Positions 1 through 11,365 of a stretch of 64,000 nt of DNA are shown here, one piece after another. Made by a program: the position numbers and the translations under genes. Position 1 is the stretch's first letter; each line of letters starts with the position of its first letter. The notes below the pieces were generated by a model. It searched no databases and was not told where the DNA came from. It saw only the letters and a list, made by a program, of their open reading frames with translations. The stretch is from Pectinophora gossypiella (Eukaryota > Arthropoda > Insecta > Lepidoptera > Gelechiidae), in contig NC_065422.1 in the NCBI RefSeq assembly GCF_024362695.1, forward strand, positions 4,029,534 through 4,093,533, given 5' to 3'.

Positions 1-312
1 CACTCACACCCTGTACGATTCTTCTCATTAACAATCTTCGTCTATTAAATCGTAAGAGTATACCCTCATGTCAGCTCCTATGCAGCATTTTTCATATTAC
101 AGATGATATTTATGTATAGTTTTGATAACAAATAAATCTTTAACGACAGTGCCCAGTAGCGCGGTCTCACGCAAACTAATTAATATGGAGTAAGCTTCGA
201 TTTATGGCCCCTTGAAAAGGAGTTACGCGTTGTTGGGATTTCGGACACATTGACTGTTTGTGTGTCATACCTGGGTTTTTTGGAAATGACATACATACAT
301 TAAAAGCCCAAC
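1..312. other. No feature recognised
   Basis: This is AT-rich single-copy-looking DNA before the first SINE-A. I see no frame or repeat. Confidence 0.5.
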
Positions 313-584
313 AACCTCCGTGGTCCAGTGGTTGAGCGCTGGGCTCACGATCCGGAGGTCTCGGGTTCAATTCCCGGTGGAGACATATCATAAAAATTAC
401 TATTTGGTCCGTAGTTTGGTTAAGACATTACTGGCTGATCACCATATTTTCCGAAAGTAAGATGATCCGTGCTTAAGGCACGTTAAGCCGTTGGTCCCGG
501 TTACTACTTACTGATGTAAGTAAGTAGTCGTTACGTGAGCCATGTCAAGGACCTTTGGCGGCTCAATAGTAACCCTGATATCAG
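313..584 (+). mobile_element. SINE-A, 3' end missing
   Basis: The head is tRNA-like with A-box (TGGTCCAGTGGTTGAGCG) and B-box (GGTTCAATTCC) promoter elements. The central core CGTGCTTAAGGCACGTTAAG and CTACTTACTGATGTAAGTAA follow. The CACACGATAGAAG tail is absent. Confidence 0.82.
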
Positions 585-647
585 AGACCATTCACTGCTA
601 TATATGAAGGCGTTGAAAGTTTTTGTATTTTTGAAATTCATACAAAA

Positions 648-808
648 ACCAGTTCCTATTTCCCCCCGGGGTAAGAAGAGACTATGGAATTCCATTTGCT
701 TCGATCCTGACACACTTCTGTTACTTCCTCCAAATTCATCAATCGTTTCATACACACACGCCAGTTCAGAGTATATCGTACCGAACCTTTTCTAAGTACA
801 TCTCCAAT
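648..808 (-). pseudogene. LINE ORF2 C-terminus (YPGGK type)
   Basis: In minus orientation it encodes a relative of EEARDVCQDRSKWNSIVSAY, with changes. It starts right after SINE-A. Siblings are at 14549-14693, 44981-45072 and 30853-30945. Confidence 0.75.
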
Positions 809-1302
809 TATTATTGTTGCGTATGGACAAAAATAAAATATCCTGCTTGGATCTGCTTGGATCCAGCTTAAGATACCCTAGCCAAGTCTCTGCTGCATCC
901 GTCATACAATGCAGCTCGGCTATGCCACCTGGGAACCGGTGTAGAGGGCACTCGTCCTCCAATTTAGTCAATGTACGTTCTTCTAAGTCTTCTTCTGTCA
1001 GCAACCTTCGCTATGATTTAGATTTATAAGATATATTAAAATAAAGCTCGACATATTTCTCAGCGGTGTGTATCCATTAATAAAGCATACAACTTCTCAC
1101 ATTACAGTCTTGTCCACAAACAAACCATAATACGAGAAGTGAAGATACGATCAGCGGTAGTCCTTGTTCGTAACCCTATACCATGGTCACTCCACTAGAT
1201 TTCGTTTCTATGGTTACCAAATATTCCGTAGTGCATTCATCTTTAAACATGCCATCTACTCCAATTTCGTGGGTGTTCATTGACGCTCCTTTAATTCTAG
1301 TT
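809..1302. other. No feature recognised
   Basis: The stretch lies between LINE relics. GGATCTGCTT is repeated twice near 850; nothing else stands out. Confidence 0.5.
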
Positions 1303-1620
1303 CAAAAATATCTTTATGTAGTAGGTAACATAGTTACACTTTGAATTGACATTTTTTCTCTGTCATTATTTAACAGCTGTGCTCTTGTCGGTGGAGTAAT
1401 CGCCATTTCTAACTTCTTCCCGCCAAATTCTTCACCTTCTGATACGATACAACTTGCACTATCTCTTTCATTCACATTTTTTTTTACATAACGTAAAATA
1501 CTGTTATACGATTTAGTAATTTGGCTGCCTAATAGTTGCCAGTTTTCAGACAGTTGATTCCATGCATTTATATCCTTCTCATAATCACTAACCTTATAAT
1601 CTTTTTTACTTTTTGTTTTA
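1303..1620 (-). mobile_element. LINE 3' UTR (AAAGATATTTTTGAA type)
   Basis: TTCAAAAATATCTTTATGTA, TAGTTACACTTTGAATTGAC and CAGACAGTTGATTCCATGCA match 7695-8035. The copy is interrupted at 1364-1467 and SINE-B follows. Confidence 0.7.
1364..1467 (-). pseudogene. LINE end inserted in another LINE tail
   Basis: AACAGCTGTGCTCTTGTCGG to GCACTATCTCTTTCATTCAC is the (GA)n-tailed LINE end, 5'-truncated. ACATTTTTT-like runs flank it inside the tail at 1303-1620. Confidence 0.68.
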
Positions 1621-1639
1621 TGTGTGTGTGTATGTATAA

Positions 1640-1984
1640 CAACCTCCGTGGTCTAGTGGTTAGAGCGTTAGGCTCAAGATCTGGAGGTCCGGGTTCGATT
1701 CCCGACGGGGACATTGTCGAAATCACTTTGTGAGACTGTCCTTTGTTTGGTAAGGACTTTTCAGGCTTGAATCACCTGATTGTCCGAAAAAGTAAGATGA
1801 TTCCGTGCTTCGGAAGGCACGTTAAGCCGTTAGTCCCGGCTATTAGCCGTAAAAACATCTCCACCAACCCGCAGTGGAGCAGCGTGGTGGAGTATGCTCC
1901 ATACCCCCTCCGGTTGATTGAGAGGAGGCCTGTGCCCAGCAGTGGGACGTATATAGGCAGTTTATGTATGTATGTATATATATA
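1640..1984 (+). mobile_element. SINE-B, full length
   Basis: The tRNA-like head has A-box TGGTCTAGTGGTTAGAGCG and B-box GGTTCGATTCC. The shared core (CGTGCTTCGGAAGGCACGTT) follows, then the LINE-like 3' end GGCCTGTGCCCAGCAGTGGG. It ends in (TATG)n/(TA)n microsatellite. Confidence 0.88.
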
Positions 1985-2600
1985 TGTGTGTGAAAGAGAA
2001 AGATAGTCATCAGGATAATTTATAACGTCCTTCGTCTGTCTAAACACTATATTCTAACACAACTGTGGTCCTCAGTCATTTCTTCAAAGTCATCTTAGTA
2101 GGTAATTACTTCCATCCTTCCAGCCTTCGATATCAAAGAACCAAAATACCTACAGGAGATATTAATAAAAATCTAATATTAATAGATGCTATACAGAGAC
2201 TCGTAGTCAGCTGCATTTTCTTAAAGGAGCCAAGAAAATGATGTCCGATCAGATATTGGAAAAGTATGGACATGACTTTTGGGTACAGATCACTGACATT
2301 CTATCAACAAATAGACTCACATACGCTAAGAAGTTTTTCTGAAAAAAGTATCCGAACCGTTTTCTAAATGCGCATACATTAAGTTATGTGGATAGTTTTA
2401 AGTAAAACTTCGTTCCCTCAAATTAGTATGTTATGGCTGTTCAAATAAAGTACAGGATCCGTTTTACAGTGTCATTACACGCCGTTGCTTGTGGTAAGAT
2501 GCGCCGTGGACACTTTTTTAGAGAGATTGGTTGTCATCACGCCTGAATCCCGAAAGGGGTAGGCACAAGCGTATGGTATATACACCCGCTTCTCGCCAGC
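1985..2600. other. Mostly featureless
   Basis: Only 2546-2600 is familiar: CGAAAGGGGTAGGCACAAGC and CGCTTCTCGCCAGCTACGTT have a relative at 46030-46085, probably a LINE tail. Confidence 0.45.
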
Positions 2601-2611
2601 TACGTTTAAGG

Positions 2612-2905
2612 TATCATCATCACCAGCCCATTAACGTCCCCACTGCAGGGGCACGGGCCTTCCCTATGGATGGATAGGGAGATCGGGCCTTAAACCACCA
2701 CGCGGGCCCAGTGCGGATTGGTGGTTATTAACGACTGCTAATGCAGCCGGGACCAACGGCTTAACGTGCCTTCCGAAGCACGGAGGAGCTCGAGATGAAA
2801 ACTTTTTTTTTGTGGTCACCCATCCTATGACCGGCCTTTGCGAAAGTTGCGTAACTTCAACAATCGCAGACCGAGCGCGTCTACCGCTGCGCCACCGAGC
2901 TCCCT
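2612..2905 (-). mobile_element. SINE-C, full length
   Basis: The minus strand has a tRNA-like head (GGAGCTCGGTGGCGCAGCGG). The core CGTGCTTCGGAAGGCACGTT is shared with SINE-A and SINE-B, and the 3' end GACGTTAATGGGCTGGTGAT closes with a (GAT)n tail. A perfect 11-bp duplication TACGTTTAAGG (2601-2611 and 2906-2916) flanks it. Confidence 0.92.
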
Positions 2906-2949
2906 TACGTTTAAGGCATAAATTCTGGTAAACGTGTTATTAATTATCT

Positions 2950-3178
2950 GTCTCTCTCTATTTAAGAGCTGCGCTCTTGTCGGTGGAGTAATCGCCATTC
3001 CTCTCTTCTTCCGGTCAAAACCTTCACCTCCAACCACCACCCCGATACGACACGACCATATATATGATTATGTATATGATTGGCCACCTGATACGACACG
3101 ATTAATTTATAACAAACATTATAGAAGGAAAAATTGAAGGGAAGAGAGGAAGGGAAGTAGACCTAGGATAACATTTAT
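2950..3178. pseudogene. LINE ends in both orientations
   Basis: A minus-strand end (2950-3055) abuts a plus-strand segment (3075-3178, GGCCACCTGATACGACACGA to AACATTTATTA). The arrangement resembles 46237-46635. Confidence 0.68.
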
Positions 3179-3297
3179 TATCTATGATCCAAATAAGTAT
3201 TTATTCAAATTCATAAAGTAGAATTTTGTGGTTTAGAGCCCTACCCGTAGTGTCACGAGTTCTCCAAACTGGGTTGTTTCTTGTGACTATCATCAAT

Positions 3298-3585
3298 TTA
3301 AGAGCCACACTCTTGTCGGTGTAGCATTCTCCATTGTTGTCTATCATATACCAATTCTTTGACTTCCTTACAAAACACTTAATTTTTTCCATATAAACTC
3401 TTCTTGGTCATCCCCTTCCTCTTTTTCCTTCTATCTTCCCTTCTATGATGTTTTTAATAAATTCGTCGTGTCTTATTAAGTGACTAATCATCTTGCATCT
3501 ATCCTCAATAGCTCTCAATATTTGTCTTACTCTTATTATCACTTCTTCTCTAGTTACCCTTTCCGTATTTTTTTTCTTTCTTGTA
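3298..3585 (-). pseudogene. LINE ORF2 C-terminus, diverged
   Basis: It is the same LINE group as 50650, in minus orientation, with several substitutions and a changed frame near the end (GACAAGAGTGTGGCTCTTAA). Confidence 0.75.
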
Positions 3586-3861
3586 CCAACTATCGCAAAA
3601 AGAATGCGTTGATTCTTCGGTCTTATCCACCAGCTGCTAGCTTGGCAAGTTCATAACGGCACCGACGGATAAAATTGCACGTAGCATAAAGGAAAGCGGG
3701 CGGATATAGAAAATCTCTCAATACCGGTGGCGGATCTCAGCTCAAAGCATGTCCAGGCTTAATAACTTAGAGATGGTATTTTTACTAGACTGTTTGTTGG
3801 TAATATTACTATTGGTAATGTAACTGCTAGTAATAAATATTACAGTAAGGTGTTTGCTTGG

Positions 3862-4210
3862 TTTAGGATGTAGTATACGATCCCGACGACCCGATTACTC
3901 TAGCCATAGAGGCAGCCAACACTTCAGGACCCCGATACCGACCCCACCGGCGTGGTCGACGACTTCCCTCAATCAGCGCTTATCGCTATCGACTCATTAA
4001 GGTCGATTAATTCTTTCAAATATTTTTTCCTCTCAGACGACGCCCTGAGCCGAGGTTTGCACCCGACTGGGCACCCTCAGGCCTGTTGTCTTAAACGTTG
4101 TACCGGGTGAGAGCCTTCAGCGCTTCCCATTTGTCCGGCCACTTGGCTTACCATTAATTACTTAGTTAATGCCACCTGCGGCAATCTACAAGAAGTCACG
4201 TCAAAAAAAA
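3862..4210 (+). mobile_element. SINE-D, near full length
   Basis: It runs from the ATCCCGACGACCCGATTACT region, through CTCAGACGACGCCCTGAGCC and CCTCAGGCCTGTTGTCTTAA, to GTCACGTC plus poly(A). I recognise no head promoter with certainty. Confidence 0.8.
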
Positions 4211-4311
4211 AAGCTGGGTTTAAACAGTAATAATATTAATAACTTAGAGATGGTATTGTTACTAGACTGTTTGTTGGTAATATTACTATTGGTAATGTTA
4301 CTGTTAAATGG

Positions 4312-4475
4312 GAAGAGAGGAAGGGGTAGACTTACGAGAACATTTATGAAACAAATGAAAGAGAAGGTGTAGGTCGTGTCGTATCAGGAGGTGAAGGATT
4401 TGGCGGGAAGAAGAGAGGAATGGCGATTACTCCACCGACAAGAGCGCAGCTCTTAAATAAAGAGAGAGAGACAGT
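4312..4475 (+). pseudogene. LINE ORF2 end with (GA)n tail
   Basis: It matches 60172-60353 from GGAAGAGAGGAAGGGGTAGA to CTTAAATAAAGAGAGAGAGA, with a stop in the QEKVQVV region. Confidence 0.76.
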
Positions 4476-4839
4476 AATAAATGTTACAATAAGGTGTTTG
4501 CTGGGGTTAAAAAAAAAATATTTCCAAATAAAACAAAATAAAGAATAATAGGTAATAATAGGTCAGAAAAAACGTAATAATAGGTCCGACATTTTATCAC
4601 GTTTTTCTATGACGCCACAGGGTGTTTTTTCTTACAAATTCCTTAGTAATTTCGTGTATTGACGTTTAGTAAAAAGTAACTGATTTGACTAGTTGGTAAT
4701 AGAAGGAATAGTAATATTTTTCTGCACTGGATTTTCTCAGTGCATTAATTTCCAAAATGACAGATTGTTTATTTCAGCAATATAGGCTATAACCTGTCGC
4801 CATACTCATTACTCATAATTATCATACTCATTATCCGGC

Positions 4840-4895
4840 CAAGTAGTTAATGCCATCTGCGGCAGATCTACAATAAGTCACGTCAAAAAAAAAAA
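4840..4895 (+). mobile_element. SINE-D 3' end
   Basis: The last 56 bp, CAAGTAGTTAATGCCATCTG through GTCACGTC, are followed by 14 A residues. A weaker relic of the same end lies at 9190-9232. Confidence 0.72.
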
Positions 4896-5789
4896 AAAGT
4901 CGCCATACGGTTCATCTGACTTATTATGATTTTAATGGTACTCGGAACTAAGAAAACAAGAGAAAATGGCCTTGTCTGTCTTATGAGGTAGGTAATTAAT
5001 CAATTACAATGATAGGTGTAGAAGAGTCTGCAATCATAGAATGTCAAATTAACGAAGATGATAAATACAATTCCAAATACCGTAAGTACTGTTGTGTACT
5101 TCAAAGAGAATTCGTAATATATTCCAAAACAATCAATTACAAATAAGAACTGCCAAAGAAAAGTCCCGCGGGAATAAACAGGTAAAACACAAAACATAAA
5201 ACTCTCGTTCGAAGCGAACAAATGCACTCGAAAACAAACTGTCGAACTTCTTCAAATCCGCGATACAAATGCCTTCGGTGTAACCCCTCGAAAATAATGG
5301 TTTCCTTTATGGCAACCATCGGGACTCTTACCCTAACTACCCAGAAAAGTACTTATGAATTTAAGTCTTAATGTCTTGAATTTAACAATCATTTTAGAAT
5401 GAGGAATTATTGTAGGGTAACAGGACCAAAACTCGCCCGAAGATTTTCTTACTAGGTTTTGTTACTTTTTTGTTGTCGTTCGGAAACGGAAGTGGCGTTA
5501 GGACGTGTGTTTCCTCTTTTTTTGTTGAGAAATTGTTTCGGTGCCATTAAGCCGTTGACAGATCGCCTTCTTTGAGTAATGCCCTTGAATTGTTTAGCGA
5601 TCGGAGGGTAAACACGCTTTGTGACAATGTGAGGTGAGGGTACGAACGATTAGGGAGTTTTATTTGCGGATACGTCTTTGATTTGTTTTTGAAAAGGAAG
5701 AATTGTGTCGAGAAAGTAGCTCTATTGTAACTATGGAATTGAGTAGGAGTGGTTTGATTCTTGCTTGTTTGAGTGAGTACGTTATTATG
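4896..5789. other. No feature recognised
   Basis: Nearly 900 bp without a recognisable repeat. The short frames at 5000-5320 show no family motif. Confidence 0.5.
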
Positions 5790-6247
5790 AACAATACCAC
5801 ATCGACAATTTAGAACTTTGTCGCATTAACAAATTTGGCATTTAGTGAGACTTACTGTTCACAGCCTCCGTGGTCAAGTGGTTAGAGCGTTAGGCTCACG
5901 ATCTGGAGGTCTGGGTTTGATTCCCGATAGGGACATTGTCGAAATCACTTTGTGAGACTGTCCTTTGTTTGGTAAGGACTTTTCAGGCTTGAATCACCTG
6001 ATTGTCCGAAAAAAGTAAGATGATTCCGTGCTTTGGAGGGCACCTTAAGCCGTTGGTCCCGGCTATTAGCCGTAAAAACACCTCCACCAGCTCGCATTGG
6101 AGCAGCGTGGTGGAGTATGCTCCATACCCCCTCCGGTTGATTGAGGGGAGGCCTGTGCCCAGCTCAGTGGGACGTATATAGGCTGTTTATGTTACTGTTC
6201 ACAGTTTGACAAAACGTTAAATTGGCATCGTACTTTAGTACACTCGC
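5790..6247 (-). mobile_element. MITE-1 relic split by SINE-B
   Basis: The flanking parts 5790-5864 and 6192-6247 join into a degenerate MITE-1 (TTTAGAACTTTGTCGCATTA, then TTTGACAAAACGTTAA). SINE-B sits between them with a 13-bp duplication. Confidence 0.72.
5865..6191 (+). mobile_element. SINE-B, full length, inside MITE-1
   Basis: This 327-bp copy is flanked by a perfect 13-bp duplication TTACTGTTCACAG (5852-5864 and 6192-6204). It ends TATATAGGCTGTTTATG. It disrupts a MITE-1 relic, so it is the younger of the two. Confidence 0.92.
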
Positions 6248-6659
6248 ACTTTACAAAACAATACAAAAACACTTTATTGCTAAGTAGCAATTTCTTTCAC
6301 CTTAGGGTGAAAAAGTATGCTATATTGAAGTTATCACCCTGAACATATCCTTACGGACTGAAGGATCGTGACCACTCCGACATTGACCATCAATGAAAGC
6401 CTTTCCAGGTTACGTTCACCAAAAACAATAATTTTCTCATTACTCGGGTACATAATAATTCCAAAATAAAATATAATGGCAGAAGCTATAAAAAAAATTG
6501 TTGCTATGATATTTGAATCACATTTTGTATAGAATTTTGTTACTACTTATATTGCTTCTCTTAATTTTAATCAGAATAATAATGGTTGGAAGATGTAATT
6601 GTACCTGGGTGTAATAAAAAGGGCCATTTTTACCAAAAAAAAAAGATAAAAGATGTATA

Positions 6660-7147
6660 CGGGGTGTAAGTGACATCGTAACGAATACTGAGGGGTATGA
6701 TTCAGACCATGATTCTGAGTTGATATCAAGTGGAATTTTCCGTCGCAAAATTCATGATTTTTTTTTAGTTTTTTTAAATTATTTTCAATTCTATACTTTT
6801 GCGATGAAAAATTCCACTTCATACTAACTCAAAATAATCAGCTGTTTCATCCCCCTCAGTATTCGTTACGATGTCACTTACACCCCGCACAAGTACATAC
6901 TGTACCCATACAAGTAGGTATGGGTGTTAGTGACACCGTAACAAATACTGAGGGGGATGATTCAGACCATGATTCTGAGTTGATATCAAGTGGAATTTTC
7001 CGTCGGAAAATTCATGAAAATTTTTGTTTTTCTTTTTATTATTTTCTGTTCCATACTTTTGCGACGGAAAATTCTACTTCTTATCATCTCAGGATCATGG
7101 TCCCAATCATCCCTCAAAGTTTTCGTTACGACGTCACTAACACCCTG
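6660..7147. mobile_element. FB-2 double foldback unit, copy 1
   Basis: This 488-bp element consists of two foldback MITEs in tandem. Each has arms of about 90 bp whose outer ends read GTGTTAGTGACATCGTAACG or a close variant. They are joined by a 30-base linker carrying ACAAGTACATACTGTACCC. TA flanks both ends. The same double unit, reversed, occurs at 52454-52942, so the pair moves as one element. Confidence 0.85.
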
Positions 7148-7149
7148 TA

Positions 7150-7436
7150 TATCGGTTATCCATGAAATTGAAAGGTTAAACGAAGGAAAATGTCTACAGC
7201 ACCATCTATACTGTTTTTGACGAACGGATCCTGGAAATTCCCTCATCAGGTATGAGTGACGGACTGATCAACCGCGCGCGCTCCCCTTATTCTTAAGCGG
7301 CTTACACCATTTAGACTGAAATAAAAACTCAGAGGGGGTGAGGTAAATCTAGCTCGACGCTCGATATTAATTAGTGCGGGGTGGAGAGACACCGTAGGTC
7401 CGTGTCTCTCCACAGTATTATTCTTTCAATCAATCA
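7150..7436. other. Unclassified repeat pair
   Basis: CAGAGGGGGTGAGGTAAATC and TAGTGCGGGGTGGAGAGACA recur in outline at 13745-13795. AGAGACACCGTAGG and CCGTGTCTCTCC can pair nearby. Confidence 0.45.
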
Positions 7437-7694
7437 ATCAATAATAATTTATTGCACAACAACATATACAAAGGACATAAACATACGAATAAAACATAAG
7501 CACAATAGGCGGCCTTATTAGGGTGAAAGAAGATTATTTATTGGAGCACGGGCTGGTGCAATAAACATATTCTTTATTCTATGATTCCGTATAAAGGGTT
7601 GTATTATGTATTTCGATTACTTGTGACTCTGCCAACTTTACTGACTTCAGGCGTGAGTTTTATATACGAGTACCTAGGTATTTAATTATTTGTG

Positions 7695-8035
7695 TATTCA
7701 AATTCAAAAATATCTTTATTAAGTAGGTAATAGTTACACTTTGAATCGTCAATTTTTACATAACGAACGTCACATCCGCCTAAAACTACTGCAGCTTCTC
7801 ACAACCTGTATAGCCGGGGAAAAGAAGCTGCAAGAAAAACCTCGGCACAGGGCCGTAGACGTTCTTTTCAAAAAATTAACATAAAATATTTTTATACAAT
7901 TGAGTAATTTAGCTGCCTAATATCAGTTCTCAGACAGTTAATCCCATGCATTCATATCTTCTAAATAGTCACTAACTTTATAATAACCTTTTTTATAAAG
8001 TTTCTGTTTAACTACTGTCTTAAAACATTTGAAAG
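7695..8035 (-). mobile_element. LINE 3' UTR (AAAGATATTTTTGAA type)
   Basis: The uninterrupted version of 1303-1620 adds CTGCAGCTTCTCACAACCTG and GGCACAGGGCCGTAGACGTT. Forward relics of the extreme end are at 21325-21388 and 58222-58278. Confidence 0.7.
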
Positions 8036-8683
8036 GCAAATTCTGAATGTCAATCTTCAACGATTAATATGAATATCAATTTTACCTATTTTGCCTATTG
8101 CGCATTATGATAGTGGAGTGTAATGAAAAGATTTGTGAAGCGTAACTTCTATTTAAAACTTATCACAATTTACTATTAACAATTCTAATTCAATAATGTA
8201 ATTTTATCCCCTATCTATTTAAATTAACACAAATTATAAATGCAGAACGGAAAACTTAACGACAAAATTTACTACCAAACCGACTTATTTGAAAAAGATA
8301 AAAATGTTTTAAAATATACCTTACTTAATTTATTTTCCCTTGGGCAGCCAATCAAGAATTGGTGATATAAATTTTACATTTACAATATAAGTTATTTGTC
8401 GTTGTAAAATATGGCTGCAGCGTAGATTTACATCTTTTTAGGCAAGTGGAGGTAAAAAGGTGGTTTTCCCACGCTAGACAAGTGGAACAATCGAACTTGT
8501 TAGGTATCTAAATGGTGTGGACGGACCAGTACCTACCGATTATTCGATTCCCATAATTCTGTATCGACATTTTAACGTAGAAACATTAGGATGCGAACTT
8601 AAGTAGGTTTATTCAGCGGTTTTAGTAAATAATGACTTCGTAAAGGTTTTATCGTATCTTACCTTAGTGTTCACTATTTAGCC
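8036..8683. other. No feature recognised
   Basis: AT-rich DNA after a LINE 3' UTR. It may include more of that LINE, but I cannot align it to another copy. Confidence 0.45.
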
Positions 8684-8812
8684 GCCCTACTGGGCACCCT
8701 CAGGCCTGTTGTCTTAAACGTTGTACCGGGTGAGAGCCTTCAGCGCTCCCCATTTGTCCGGCCAAGTAGTTAATGCCATCTGCGGCAAATCTACAATAAT
8801 ACACATAAAAAA
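8684..8812 (+). mobile_element. SINE-D 3' half
   Basis: It starts CTACTGGGCACCCTCAGGCC and ends in poly(A) after AATACACAT; 5'-truncated. Confidence 0.75.
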
Positions 8813-8834
8813 AAACTATTTAGCGCACTTACTT

Positions 8835-8908
8835 TTACATGCGCAAATGTCAAATTGAAATATTGCTTTTTTAGATGAATTGCTTCGATGTGGCCATTTT
8901 AACCCCCC
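8835..8908. mobile_element. N-5, one arm and centre
   Basis: It contains GCGCAAATGTCAAATTGAAA and GAATTGCTTCGATGTGGCCA followed by AACCCCCC. The left arm is missing and a SINE-E tail follows. Confidence 0.6.
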
Positions 8909-8910
8909 CT

Positions 8911-9127
8911 ACGCATTATCCCGTTTTTCACAGGGTCCGCTTACCTAAACTGAAGATTTGACAGGTCCGGTTTTTTACCGAAGCGACTGCCTGTCTAACC
9001 TACCAACCCGCGAAGGGAAAACCAGCCCAATACAGGTTAGGTCACATACCTCTGGAGAATGTGGAAAAATCTGAGAATGTGGGTTCCCTCGCGACGTTTT
9101 CCTTCATTGCTGAGCACGTTTACATTT
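8911..9127 (-). mobile_element. SINE-E tail half
   Basis: It begins ACGCATTATCCCGTTTTTCA and fades after TTCATTGCTGAGCACG on the plus strand. Directly preceded by N-5. Confidence 0.74.
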
Positions 9128-9836
9128 ATACTAATATCAAAAATGCAGAAGTAGCTGATAGAAATGTTATGAAGTCAGGCCATGTAGGTAAGCTTATGCG
9201 ACAAATCTACAATAAGTCACGGCAATAAAAAGTATGTTATCCAAAACCTCTTAAAATTGCAAATCGCTCACGCTTCTCCTATCACTATGACCATCCAAAG
9301 GTCAAAAGCCATCAGATGTACCATCTCTCGAATTTTATCTCAATTGTAATCTTGTTAAGTGACTGTTTTAGTGCCTGCGAGATATACAACACTATTGATA
9401 TCAATTCCTTACGTTCCCGTGATTTATCGTGCGCAAGAGTCGAAGGTCAGACTGTGTTCAAATCGTTTATCTATTAGACGCACTAGGCTTTTAGTTGATA
9501 TGTTTATTAATAAGATGAATTTCTAATGAACGTTTATTTTGTACATTTTAATGTGGCGTTGTTTATAGTGTGTTGTTTTTTAAATAATTAAAGTTTGTTC
9601 AGTATTTTAATGTGGGAACTATCAATATAAAAAAAAATATGAAAATAAAAATATTAAATAATAGACTATTGCTCGAATTCCTAGATTAATACAATGAGAC
9701 CCCGCTAATCGTCAAATCCAACTACAACTTCACAACTTCACAACTTAAGTAGCCGTAAGTTGATTTCTGATTACTTGTAGCCCTGCCCACCTTATTAGGG
9801 ATTAGCGACGTGAATGAGGATAAAAACAGCCTGTTT

Positions 9837-10215
9837 TTTCCACCAGGTATCGCTACTGTTGAATGTTCCCCATTGCGTGTACATTTTGACAGTTCCCCAT
9901 ACTATTTGAGTAAACAAAAACAATTGACCGGGTGAGAGCCTTCAGCGCTCCCCATTTGTCCGGTCAAGTAGTTAATGCCATCTGCGGCAAGTCTACAATA
10001 AGTCACGTCAAAAAAAACAATTGGTTTGGTTATATTTTTACACCTTACTTTATACTGTTTGCGCAGCGTTGAATTGCAAAATCATAGTGTGTTATATTTT
10101 ATTCCCTAGAGATCGGAAAGAAAAAAACTTAAAAAAATATATTTGCAATCAAAGCAGCCTTCCAACTGACGACTGTTTTTCTCCACGTTGCTTTTTGTCC
10201 CACATTTTATAGCAA
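9837..10215. mobile_element. O-6 copy, reverse orientation, split by SINE-D
   Basis: It reads as the reverse complement of the copy at 16998-17340, including TTTGCGCAGCGTTGAATTGC and GATCGGAAAGAAAAAAAC. A 5'-truncated SINE-D is inserted at 9927-10012. The end near 10215 is approximate. Confidence 0.62.
9927..10012 (+). mobile_element. SINE-D 3' end inside O-6
   Basis: This 86-bp 3' fragment is flanked by AAAAACAATTG (9916-9926 and 10013-10023). The poly(A) makes the right boundary approximate. Confidence 0.8.
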
Positions 10216-11234
10216 TTTTTCTTGAAACCCAAACGTGTGGGGTATCTATGGATTGGTCTTCTAAAATGATATTGAGGTTTCTAATATCATTTTTTTCTTA
10301 ACTGAATAGTTTGCGCGAGAGATTCTTCCAAAGTGGTAAAATCTGTGTCCCCCCCCTGTAACTTCTAAAATAAGATAATTATAAAACTAAAAAAATATAA
10401 TAATATACATTACCATGCAAACTTCCACCGAAAATTGGTTTGAACGAGATTTATTAAGTAGTTTTTTTATAATACGTCATAAATCGTAAACCGCAATTTA
10501 CCTTTCATTATGTTACTTGCTGCTACGGAAACCTTCATGGGAGAGTCCGACTCGCACTTGGCCGCTTTTGTTTATCCTCATTTATGCACACGTATGTTAA
10601 TTCTTAAATTGAAGATCACACACAAACAATATCTCGTAGTTACTTATCCAGTTCCATCCAAACACTCAACACAATATGGCGCGAACGCGTTTCACTATCG
10701 ACAAAAAGTCTTCACGAGAAATAAGGTTGCCAATCCACGCGTGATCGCTTGTAATTGGCAACACTGATGGATGAGACGCGCTATCCTCATTACTAGAAAA
10801 CCAACTTACATTTACACTTAACAAGCCTTACATGTAACTTAAAATTCCAAGGAACATTTCTTCCTGTAACGCAAACGTAACTTTGCAGAATCCACAACGC
10901 CAATTTACTTTTTCACCTGTAAACGATCGCTTTGAACTAAAGATTGGAGGAAAATAGATTTTAACGATGGCAATACTAAGTTTGTAGTATTGTGTAAGTT
11001 GTTAGTAATTATTGGCAACCCTGTGGTGCGTGGTACGGGACTGTTTTGTTCTAATGAAATGCGTTTAAAGGATTTAGAAAATGAAGGAAACTAATGAACT
11101 CACGAACTTAGTGTCTGTAAAAAAAGTAGTATCATGCTACTAGGTGCTACGCTAGGTTTTAGGAAATAAAACATTAAATTTAATATCATAGCTTTATTTG
11201 AATTCATGTTTGGATCGCAGATATTTGATTTGAT
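10216..11234. other. No feature recognised
   Basis: One kilobase without clear repeats. The 85-codon frame at 10510-10767 has no motif or codon pattern that I trust. Confidence 0.45.
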
Positions 11235-11365
11235 GTGAATGATATCACTTTAGAACCCTGTCGCTTTAACTTATTTAACATTTAGAAAGACATACATTTC
11301 AATTTGTCAAAACAGTTAATGTGGCATGGTTATAAAGTGTACATAGGTGTCCTTGCCCGTACGTT
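11235..11365 (-). mobile_element. MITE-1, degenerate
   Basis: It shares the CACTTTAGAACCCTGTCGC, TTTGTCAAAA and GTTAATGTGGCATGGT segments in MITE-1 order. The ends are eroded, although a GCCCGTAC-like right end survives. Confidence 0.65.
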
